Of a stretch of 6,219 bases of DNA, positions 1-5,243 are shown piece after piece. A program made the translations under genes and the position numbers. The DNA is from Holosporales bacterium. Its GTDB lineage: Bacteria; Pseudomonadota; Alphaproteobacteria; RUG11792. The notes under the pieces were generated by a model. It saw nothing but the letters and a program-made list of their open reading frames with translations, searched no databases and was not told the DNA's origin. Position 1 is the first letter of the stretch. Each line of letters begins with the position of its first letter. The DNA lies in contig JAISOC010000040.1 in assembly GCA_031275915.1 (NCBI GenBank), positions 1 to 6,219 of the forward strand, given 5' to 3'.

Positions 1-4
1 TTCC

Positions 5-24
5 CCGCCGGCTGAAGCTGGCGG
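5..24. repeat. GC-rich hairpin: IS right-end structure and/or plus-strand terminator
   Basis: CCGCCGGC (5-12) pairs with GCTGGCGG (17-24) around a TGAA tetraloop, an 8 bp stem with one G-T wobble. On the plus strand it is followed by TTTT (25-28), so it could act as a short rho-independent terminator for a gene left of the window. On the minus strand it lies just 3' of the tnpA remnant, where IS200/IS605 elements carry their right-end hairpin. The two roles are not exclusive. The stem is far richer in G and C than the DNA around it. Confidence 0.65.
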
Positions 25-34
25 TTTTGTGTTA

Positions 35-47
35 CGCCTGGAAGGCG
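35..47. repeat. Small hairpin directly after the tnpA stop codon
   Basis: On the minus strand CGCC-TTCCA-GGCG forms a 4 bp GC stem starting two bases after the TGA of the tnpA C-terminal fragment. It resembles the left-end hairpin of the same element (CGCC-TTTA-GGCG at 285-294), as expected if both are recognised by one TnpA. Both are flanked on the outer side by a TAAC tetranucleotide. Whether this or the larger 5-24 stem is the true right-end hairpin cannot be settled from this window. Confidence 0.5.
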
Positions 48-48
48 G

Positions 49-236
49 TCATGATATCTTAAAGTTATCTTCCTTATAATGTGTTTCTTGTTCCTCTATA
101 TATTTCTGTTCTCCTTTATTAATCCTCTTGTTCTAATTGCTATATTACCTGTTAAAATCCTATACCTACACTTAGTGCAGAATATTATATGATACTTTAG
201 ATCGTATACACTATATGCTCCTTTTCTGTAATCCAC
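49..236 (-). pseudogene. tnpA: tnpA remnant: IS200/IS605 HUH transposase with an internal deletion
   Basis: From a GTG at 236 the minus strand reads VDYRKGAYSVYDLKYHII, then FCTKCRYRILTGN, then IAIRTRGLIKE, and stops at a TAG at 96-98. This is the recognisable TnpA N-terminus (the SVYDLKYH ... TK-RYR-IL pattern). In another frame, 105-49 reads KYIEEQETHYKEDNFKIS and stops at TGA (49-51); the YIEEQ ... DNFKI pattern is the usual TnpA C-terminus. A complete TnpA has roughly 130-150 residues; about 42 plus 18 remain here. The missing middle would contain the HxH metal-binding (HUH) motif and the catalytic tyrosine, and neither is found. The junction lies near 105-120 and the deletion is out of frame, so the product is inactive. 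The frame is also closed by TGA (237-239) just before the GTG, after MLEKEC, so the original start could have been the ATG at 257. A purine-rich GAGAAAGAG before the GTG could serve as ribosome binding site. Confidence 0.82.
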
Positions 237-267
237 TCAGCACTCTTTCTCTAACATCTGATGCAAT

Positions 268-273
268 ATTATA
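268..273 (-). promoter_or_regulatory. Candidate -10 box for tnpA
   Basis: The minus strand reads a perfect TATAAT (273-268). Transcription would start near 261, leaving a leader of about 25 bases before the GTG at 236. The matching -35 position falls in the left-end hairpin and is poor (TCGCCT at 17 bp spacing), so this is a weak call in an AT-rich region where TATAAT occurs by chance. Confidence 0.3.
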
Positions 274-282
274 CTAAAGTCT

Positions 283-296
283 TCGCCTAAAGGCGA
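283..296. repeat. Left-end hairpin of the IS200/IS605 remnant
   Basis: TCGCC-TTTA-GGCGA on the minus strand gives a 5 bp stem with a four-base loop, about 47 bases upstream of the tnpA GTG. IS200/IS605 elements carry a hairpin at this place, which serves as the TnpA recognition structure and in IS200 also limits read-through transcription into tnpA. Location and similarity to the 35-47 hairpin support the assignment; the cleavage site outside it is not identified. Confidence 0.6.
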
Positions 297-315
297 GTTG
301 GTTACCCCATCCCAG

Positions 316-357
316 TTAGCTATCTAAATTCAATGGTTTTTCAAATAAATCTTTCAT
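316..357 (-). other. Orphan 13-codon ORF with a Shine-Dalgarno-like site (possible disrupted gene start)
   Basis: An ATG at 357 opens MKDLFEKPLNLDS and stops at TAA (316-318). It is preceded by AGGTG with about four bases of spacing. The stop lies only some 20 bases before the left-end hairpin of the IS remnant. It may be the 5' stub of a gene interrupted by the element, a short leader peptide, or chance. I do not recognise the peptide. There is no clear promoter in front of it. Confidence 0.25.
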
Positions 358-472
358 ATTGCACCTAAAAGAATGTGAGAGTATATTCAATCATAGAGGA
401 CAAGATTTTTTATCATTTTTGGCTTATATATGATCTTGATTTTTTAAAAATGCTAGTCTAGAGCCTTTTTCA

Positions 473-501
473 TTAACAAACAATTAGATTTTATGTAAAT
501 T
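473..501 (+). promoter_or_regulatory. Candidate sigma-70 promoter for the pseudouridine synthase gene
   Basis: TTAACA (473-478, five of six consensus bases) is followed after 17 bp by TAAATT (496-501, four of six). Transcription would begin near 508, about 25 bases before the ATG at 533. No Shine-Dalgarno sequence lies between. The AT-richness makes such matches easy to find, so confidence is low. Confidence 0.3.
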
Positions 502-532
502 TGGTTAGACTGCCTTTATTTTTGCCCTATAT

Positions 533-1363
533 ATGAATTTCGATCATTCCAGATTAGATAAGCTAATAAGAAGGAAATATGGAAAAAGTATTCCTCAATC
601 TGTTATTGAAAAAGCAATTCGTAACAAAGATGTATTGGTTAATGGAAAAAGATGTTCCTCTTTTACTCAGGTTTCAGAGATTGACAATATATATGTGCAT
701 GAATCTATTAAGAAATATTCAGATAAACAAAAACGTGTAAATATAACAAACAACAATTTTAAGAATCTTATAGTATATGAAGATTCAAATATCATTGCTG
801 TAAATAAGCCTTTTGGATTGGCAGTGCAACTTGGTTCTAAACTTAGAACTGCTATTGATGTTATGGCAAAGGCATACAATTCAAATGCCTGCTTAGTTCA
901 TAGAATTGATAGAGATACCAGTGGACTTGTGATACTTGCAAAGAATATTCAAACATCCAGGTATATGCTTCACCTATTCAAAAACAAAAGTATTCATAAA
1001 AAATATATAGCTATAGTATCTGCAAAAAATTTAAAAACAGAAATGGGGATTATTGAAGTTCCTCTTAGTAGGCAGAAAGACAGGGTTATCGTGGATAAAA
1101 TTGGAGGAAAAGTGGCAATAACAGAATATAAAATCGTGAAAAATCTGGAAGACAATTTAGCCATGCTTGAGGTTTTTCCAAAGACAGGAAGGACACACCA
1201 GATAAGAGCTCACCTACAGTATATAGGCTGCCCTATTCTTGGGGATAAAAAATACGGTGGAAGGGTACATGAAAGAATGTGTCTTCATGCATATAGTGTT
1301 AGTTTTCTTGATATAAATGGTCAAAAAATTCACATTATTGCAGATATTCCAGAGAATTTTTAG
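533..1363 (+). CDS. rluC: RluC-family 23S rRNA pseudouridine synthase (RluA family)
   Basis: The 276-residue protein isomerises uridines to pseudouridine in rRNA; E. coli RluC acts on 23S positions 955, 2504 and 2580. An S4 RNA-binding domain occupies about residues 6-50 (RLDKLIRRKYG ... VLVNGKR). The catalytic domain follows from about residue 78, with HRIDRDTSG (123-131, catalytic Asp126), the Lys/Arg motif KTGRTHQIRAHL (217-228), PILGDKKYGG (234-243) and LHA (251-253). The DRDTSG form and the GLAVQLGSK stretch (95-103) favour RluC over RluD, whose typical motif is DKDTTG. It is shorter than E. coli RluC (about 319) because it starts almost directly at the S4 domain. An in-frame TAG at 506-508 rules out a longer ATG-started form. 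No Shine-Dalgarno precedes the ATG. The gene converges on the grpB-like gene, with 2 bp between stops. RluC as the exact member is likely but not certain. Confidence 0.93.
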   Translation: MNFDHSRLDKLIRRKYGKSIPQSVIEKAIRNKDVLVNGKRCSSFTQVSEIDNIYVHESIKKYSDKQKRVNITNNNFKNLIVYEDSNIIAVNKPFGLAVQLGSKLRTAIDVMAKAYNSNACLVHRIDRDTSGLVILAKNIQTSRYMLHLFKNKSIHKKYIAIVSAKNLKTEMGIIEVPLSRQKDRVIVDKIGGKVAITEYKIVKNLEDNLAMLEVFPKTGRTHQIRAHLQYIGCPILGDKKYGGRVHERMCLHAYSVSFLDINGQKIHIIADIPENF

Positions 1364-1365
1364 TT

Positions 1366-2097
1366 TTAAAACATTTTGTTTCTATTGGCTATTATTTTTA
1401 CCTTATCTAAGAAATAGTCACAGAGCGTTTTTTGTTCTACGTTGAATTGTTCTATTGCTCCCGATTTTTCACAGAAACTGGAAAATCCAACGATATCAGG
1501 TCCTTTGTAAAATATCACATATGTGAAATCAGGATCCATCTGACCTATATACTCAATCTCACTATAATGGACAGGATATCTTATGCATGGCTCCTTGAAC
1601 CCAGCTTTTCTCAGAATTTTTCTTATAAAATCGTTTTTCATAAGAGTGTATGTTGGTAATCCATACGATTTTTTCTCAGAGGCGTCTTTCATAATGGATA
1701 TTTTTCGTTTGAGCTCAGAGTATTCGAGAACGACCTCAGTGTGTTCAATCATATAATCTCGAAACATCAAAAATCCTTTGATTTCAGGATTACCTTTTTC
1801 AAGAATATGGAGGTTTGTCTTCATTTCTCCTTCATTTTTCCCAAAAAAATATCGAAATGGGATGTTCAATTCTCCTTTGTATACAAAGCCATTTTCTTTC
1901 AGGATCAGAGATTTATCAAGGTTATACACTTCAAGAGCTATATCGATTTGAGGCTTTGCAATTAGATTCGGAATAGCAGTTGATCCAATGTGATGTATAG
2001 CAACAAAATTCTCATCAAGAAGAGATCTAATATCGGAGGCTTCTTTTTTGAAGATCTTAACAGCAATGTCATAACATTCTGACAATACAACTGACAT
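1366..2097 (-). CDS. GrpB/UPF0157-family protein with a C-terminal extension
   Basis: Residues about 8-165 form a complete GrpB domain, a nucleotidyltransferase-fold family of unsettled substrate. The hallmark HHIGSTAIP-N-IAKPQIDIAL (35-54) contains the G-S motif and Asp52. NLHILEKGNPEIKGFLMFRDYM (95-116) and a conserved Y-x-x-x-K near 150-154 also match the family. GrpB proteins usually have about 165-180 residues; this one has 243. The extra 78 residues (166-243) read like alternating beta strands (FTYVIFYKGP, DIVGFSSFCE), loosely like part of a GNAT acetyltransferase, but no acetyl-CoA binding loop is seen and the segment is too short for a full GNAT domain. The ATG at 2097 follows a partial Shine-Dalgarno AAGAG with 6 bases of spacing, and a stop codon precedes it in frame. 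It lies 20 bp after ileS and is probably the last gene of that transcript. The biological role is unknown. Confidence 0.85.
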   Translation of the reverse strand: MSVVLSECYDIAVKIFKKEASDIRSLLDENFVAIHHIGSTAIPNLIAKPQIDIALEVYNLDKSLILKENGFVYKGELNIPFRYFFGKNEGEMKTNLHILEKGNPEIKGFLMFRDYMIEHTEVVLEYSELKRKISIMKDASEKKSYGLPTYTLMKNDFIRKILRKAGFKEPCIRYPVHYSEIEYIGQMDPDFTYVIFYKGPDIVGFSSFCEKSGAIEQFNVEQKTLCDYFLDKVKIIANRNKMF

Positions 2098-2117
2098 TAT
2101 TGTCTCTTATTCATACA

Positions 2118-4886
2118 TTATGCAGTAACGATGCCTTTGCATCTATCACAAAGATTCACATCTCCTTGTGAAGAAACCTCATTTTTTATTTTCCAGCATC
2201 TATCGCATTTCAGGCCGCTTGCGTTTTTCACAACAACTCCGATTTCTGGAATATCATCAGATACGCTTGCGCTTGAAGGAATTTGAGCTGTTACCACTGT
2301 GGCCTTGGATACTATAGCAATCTCAGCAATATCAACAGACATGAGAGTTTTCGTGGTATCTGCATTGGTTGAGTATACAAATATCTCTGCCTCAAGACTG
2401 GATCCTATTACCTTTGCATTTCTCTCAACTTCCAATGCGGCAGTAATAGATTTTCTGACACTTTTGATTGTTTTCCATTTTGTGTTTAGATCATCATTCT
2501 TCCAATTTTCAGGTATTTTTGGAAATTCATTCATGTGTATGCTGGTATTATTGCAATTATAGTATTTCCAAGCTTCTTCAGCAGTGAAACTGAGTAGTGG
2601 AGCTATCCAGTGCACAAGATTCACAAATATTTCATTCATAACTGTCAAGCAGGCCCGTCTTTTGGTGCTATCCTTGGAATCGCAGTATAAGGTATCCTTC
2701 GATATATCAAAGTAAAAGGAGGAGAGTTCATTTGAACAAAAGGTATGAAGACTTGTGTAAAAGTGCTGTAATTCATAACTTTTAATACAATCGATCATAG
2801 TTTCATTCAGTCTGTATAGTTTGTGAAGAATTAATCTCTCTAACTCTGGCATGTCTTCAATCTGAACTTTTTGTGATACATCATCAAAACCAGAGAGAAC
2901 TCCAAGAAGATATCTGAGAGTATTTCTGAATCTTCTATACATATCCATCTGTCTCTTCAGAATTTCCTCTCCTATTCTGAGATCTTCTGAATAGTCAGAT
3001 GTAAGGCACCACAGTCTCAGTACATCTGCTCCATATTTGTTAATTACTTCCTCTGGAGATATGACATTCCCCAATGATTTGGACATTTTTTTCCCATCTT
3101 TATCCAGAACAAAACCGTTTGTGGCCACCTGCTTATATGAAGCTTCTCCTGTTGTGCATACAGATTCCACAAGAGAGGATTGGAACCATCCTCTATGTTG
3201 ATCGGAACCCTCAAAATACAAATTAGCAGGCCATTGCATGTCATCTCTCTGTTCAAGAACGTAGTGATGGGAACAGGCGCTATCAAACCAAACCTCAAGA
3301 GTATCGCTCACCTTGTTGTATAGAGATGCATCATACTTATCGCATAGGAAATATGCGATATCGCGATTATGCCAGGCTTCAAGTCCTTCCTCTCTTATAC
3401 TTTTTAAAACTTTGCTGAATACATCGTCATCCACAAGAACTTCTCCTGTTTCCTTGTGAATAAAGAGAGCTATAGGAACTCCCCAGAGCCTTTGTCTCGA
3501 TATACACCAGTCAGGTCTTTTTTCAACCATACTGCGGATTCTGTTGATGTATCCAGAAGGGTACCATTGTGTTTTGTCTATAGCCTTCAATAACTGATCT
3601 CTGATTTTTCCGATTGAGATGAACCATTGGCTTGTTGTTCTGAATATGAGAGGAGCCTTCGATCTCCAAGAATGAGGATAGCTGTGCACTATTTGATATG
3701 AATACAATAGATTTTCTGCTTTTTGAATTTCTTCTATAACATGTGGATTCACTTTAAACACGTGTTCACCTGCAAAACATGGCAGAGTGTCTATCAAGGT
3801 GCCGTCATCATTAACTATGTCCTCTATATCAAGTTCGTATTTCTTTCCAAGAAGAAAGTCTTCAACACCATGGGCAGGAGCTGTGTGAACCAAACCTGTT
3901 CCAGCATCTGTTGTGACGTGCTCTCCTGGAAGCAATGGAACATCCAAAGTGTATCCGATTTTTCTTAGGGGATGCTCACATATTGTGTCCTTTAAATCCT
4001 CTCCGCTAATTGTCTCTATAACTTCATATTTTTCTACATGAGACTCATTTATAAATGCTTGTATTAAATCTCTTGCGATTAAATATTTTTCGTTATTTGC
4101 TTTGATAATTGAATATACACAATTTTCTGAATATGCAATGGCTTTATTTGCAGGTATTGTCCAAGGAGTTGTTGTCCATATAACTGCAAAAACGTCTCTA
4201 AGAGATTCGTGTTTTGCTTTTGCTATGGGAAATTTGACATATATGGCATCACTAACTTTGTCCTTATATTCAAGTTCTGCTTCAGCAAGGGCAGTTTTCT
4301 CAACAACAGACCACATAACTGGATTTTTTCCCCTGTATACCAGCCCTTTCTTGTATATTTCATAGAATTTCTCACATATGACTGCCTCAGATTCTTTTGA
4401 CATAGTGCAATACGGATTTTCTGTATCGAATACAATTCCGAGTCTTTCAAATCCTTTTTTTTGAACATTTGACCATTTTTCAGCAAAATCTCTGCATTTT
4501 TTGAGAAATTCAGAGACAGGAACATTTTCTCTTTTCTTTCCATCTTTTATGTAATTTTCTTCAATCTTCCATTCAATAGGGAGACCATGACAGTCCCAAC
4601 CTATAACCAACGGAGCATCATATCCAAGCATTTGATATGATTTATTAACTGCATCTTTAAGAACGCCAATTAAGGCATGTCCTATGTGAATATCACCATT
4701 TGCGTATGGAGGTCCGAAGTGCAATATGAATTTTTCTCTGCCTTTTGATTTTTCCCTGAGAGATTTGAAAAGATTTAATTTTTTCCAATCTTCCAAAATA
4801 ACGGGTTCTTTATTAGCCAAATCCCCTTTCATAGGAAAATCTGTCTTTGGCAAAAAGATCGTCTTGCTTAAGTCGTTATTACTCAT
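2118..4886 (-). CDS. ileS: Isoleucyl-tRNA synthetase, bacterial zinc-type
   Basis: This class I synthetase charges tRNA-Ile with isoleucine in the cytoplasm and edits misactivated valine. Numbered from the ATG at 4886 (922 residues, near the 938 of E. coli), the order is: GPPYANGDIHIGH with the HIGH signature at 67-70; WDCHGLPIEWK; the CP1 editing domain with TTTPWTIPANKAI and HTAPAHGVEDF, keeping the His and the second acidic Asp of the editing site; the tRNA-contacting WCISRQRLWGVP; KMSKS at about 600-604; an anticodon-binding helical domain; and a C-terminal zinc knuckle CDRCWK ... CDRC. This is the ordinary bacterial form, not the eukaryote-like IleS of Rickettsia. The start at 4886 (MSNNDLSK) lines up with the E. 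coli N-terminus and overlaps the HIT stop by 8 bp. An upstream in-frame ATG at 4916 adds MFTSWGTLRK and lies 12 bases after a perfect AGGAGG (4934-4929), so it remains possible. Confidence 0.96.
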   Translation of the reverse strand: MSNNDLSKTIFLPKTDFPMKGDLANKEPVILEDWKKLNLFKSLREKSKGREKFILHFGPPYANGDIHIGHALIGVLKDAVNKSYQMLGYDAPLVIGWDCHGLPIEWKIEENYIKDGKKRENVPVSEFLKKCRDFAEKWSNVQKKGFERLGIVFDTENPYCTMSKESEAVICEKFYEIYKKGLVYRGKNPVMWSVVEKTALAEAELEYKDKVSDAIYVKFPIAKAKHESLRDVFAVIWTTTPWTIPANKAIAYSENCVYSIIKANNEKYLIARDLIQAFINESHVEKYEVIETISGEDLKDTICEHPLRKIGYTLDVPLLPGEHVTTDAGTGLVHTAPAHGVEDFLLGKKYELDIEDIVNDDGTLIDTLPCFAGEHVFKVNPHVIEEIQKAENLLYSYQIVHSYPHSWRSKAPLIFRTTSQWFISIGKIRDQLLKAIDKTQWYPSGYINRIRSMVEKRPDWCISRQRLWGVPIALFIHKETGEVLVDDDVFSKVLKSIREEGLEAWHNRDIAYFLCDKYDASLYNKVSDTLEVWFDSACSHHYVLEQRDDMQWPANLYFEGSDQHRGWFQSSLVESVCTTGEASYKQVATNGFVLDKDGKKMSKSLGNVISPEEVINKYGADVLRLWCLTSDYSEDLRIGEEILKRQMDMYRRFRNTLRYLLGVLSGFDDVSQKVQIEDMPELERLILHKLYRLNETMIDCIKSYELQHFYTSLHTFCSNELSSFYFDISKDTLYCDSKDSTKRRACLTVMNEIFVNLVHWIAPLLSFTAEEAWKYYNCNNTSIHMNEFPKIPENWKNDDLNTKWKTIKSVRKSITAALEVERNAKVIGSSLEAEIFVYSTNADTTKTLMSVDIAEIAIVSKATVVTAQIPSSASVSDDIPEIGVVVKNASGLKCDRCWKIKNEVSSQGDVNLCDRCKGIVTA

Positions 4887-5226
4887 TTTCCGAAGCGTTC
4901 CCCAAGACGTGAACATGCATATGTGGTACCTCCTGCATTCCGAACTTGCCTGAATTCGAGATGATCTTATATCCTCCCTCCTTCAATCCCAACAAATCTA
5001 TTGTTTTCGCAATAGCTCTATTAAGGTCAACTATTTCACTTGGATTAGCTTGAGTCACAAAATCATACCAATCTGTATACTCTCCTTTTGTTATAATCAG
5101 AACATGCACAGGAGCCTTCGGTCTTATGTCGTGTATAACTATATAATGCTCTCCTTCAAGCAAAATATTTGATTTTAACTCTTTGTGTATTATTTTATAG
5201 AACGCATTGTCTTTATTATACTTCAT
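4879..5226 (-). CDS. HIT-family (HinT-like) purine nucleotide phosphoramidase/hydrolase
   Basis: The 115-residue protein has the histidine triad motif HMHVHVL (102-108) and the preceding family pattern FYKIIHKEL ... ILLEGEHYIVIHDIRPKAPVHVLII (9-45) and NSGKFGMQEVPH (91-102). HinT-type proteins hydrolyse AMP-linked phosphoramidates; known substrates include aminoacyl-adenylates made by tRNA synthetases, which makes its position directly before ileS suggestive, though this is inference. The middle histidine of the triad (His104) should be the nucleophile. The tail after the triad is short (GNASENE) compared with E. coli HinT. The ATG at 5226 has a strong TAAGGAG (5238-5232) five bases upstream and lies 17 bp after fabH. 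Its last codons overlap ileS by 8 bp, which suggests translational coupling. Which HIT subfamily it belongs to cannot be fixed from motifs alone. Confidence 0.92.
   Translation of the reverse strand: MKYNKDNAFYKIIHKELKSNILLEGEHYIVIHDIRPKAPVHVLIITKGEYTDWYDFVTQANPSEIVDLNRAIAKTIDLLGLKEGGYKIISNSGKFGMQEVPHMHVHVLGNASENE
4928..4934 (-). promoter_or_regulatory. Perfect Shine-Dalgarno sequence inside the HIT gene
   Basis: AGGAGGT on the minus strand encodes part of the Gln-Glu-Val codons just before the histidine triad. AGGAGG lies 8 bases before an internal in-frame HIT ATG (4920) and 12 bases before the possible long ileS start (4916). It may recruit ribosomes to ileS, or be a by-product of the conserved protein sequence. 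Confidence 0.4.
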
Positions 5227-5231
5227 ATAAA

Positions 5232-5238
5232 CTCCTTA
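5232..5238 (-). promoter_or_regulatory. Shine-Dalgarno site of the HIT gene
   Basis: TAAGGAG on the minus strand, with five bases to the ATG at 5226, is the clearest ribosome binding site that precedes a gene start in this window. It sits in the 17 bp gap after the fabH stop and fixes the HIT start. Confidence 0.8.
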
Positions 5239-5243
5239 TTAAT

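Larger units (their letters stand above)
1..305 (-). mobile_element. Decayed IS200/IS605-family insertion sequence (partial, right end at window edge)
   Basis: Read on the minus strand, this stretch has the architecture of a TnpA-only IS200/IS605 element. A small left-end hairpin (283-296) is followed by a TATAAT box, the start of a TnpA reading frame (236), a TnpA C-terminus ending at 49, and then GC-rich hairpins (35-47 and 5-24). Elements of this family lack terminal inverted repeats and carry subterminal hairpins recognised as single-stranded DNA by the HUH transposase TnpA, which agrees with what is seen. The central TnpA coding sequence is missing, so this copy cannot move by itself; it could only be mobilised in trans if the ends are intact. 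The exact borders are not fixed: the left border is placed near the bases just outside the left-end hairpin, and the right border may lie before position 1. Confidence 0.7.
306..532. other. AT-rich intergenic region between the IS remnant and the pseudouridine synthase gene
   Basis: Apart from the orphan mini-ORF and a candidate promoter, I see no gene, tRNA or terminator here. It contains an inverted pair CAAGAT (401-406) and ATCTTG (433-438) with a long AT loop, too weak to call a functional hairpin. Both strands are rich in stop codons. Confidence 0.6.

Noticed and set aside
237..320. Open stretch upstream of tnpA reading IANWDGVTNSPLGEDF and ending MLEKEC
   Set aside because: It runs through the left-end hairpin, begins directly after a stop codon, has no start before the Met at 257 and ends in TGA. 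Reading TGA as Trp is not needed by any other gene here, so code reassignment is not supported.
401..438. Inverted repeat CAAGAT/ATCTTG in the intergenic region
   Set aside because: Six base pairs with a 26-base AT loop is expected by chance in such DNA, and no T-tract follows the stem in a terminator arrangement.
452..470. GCTAGTCTAGAGCC followed by TTTTT as a possible plus-strand terminator
   Set aside because: The stem would have only about three pairs and no usable loop; there is no gene end before it.
667..879. 70-codon ORF on the minus strand within the pseudouridine synthase gene
   Set aside because: It is antisense to the S4 and early catalytic coding region, has no recognisable family and no independent start signal.
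1363..1372. GTTTTAAAAC palindrome between convergent genes as a bidirectional terminator
   Set aside because: It has no loop and almost no GC, so it would not form a stable terminator stem.
4102..4400. Plus-strand ORFs of 63-87 codons opposite ileS
   Set aside because: They mirror the conserved editing-domain coding sequence of ileS in other frames, and their translations match no family I know.
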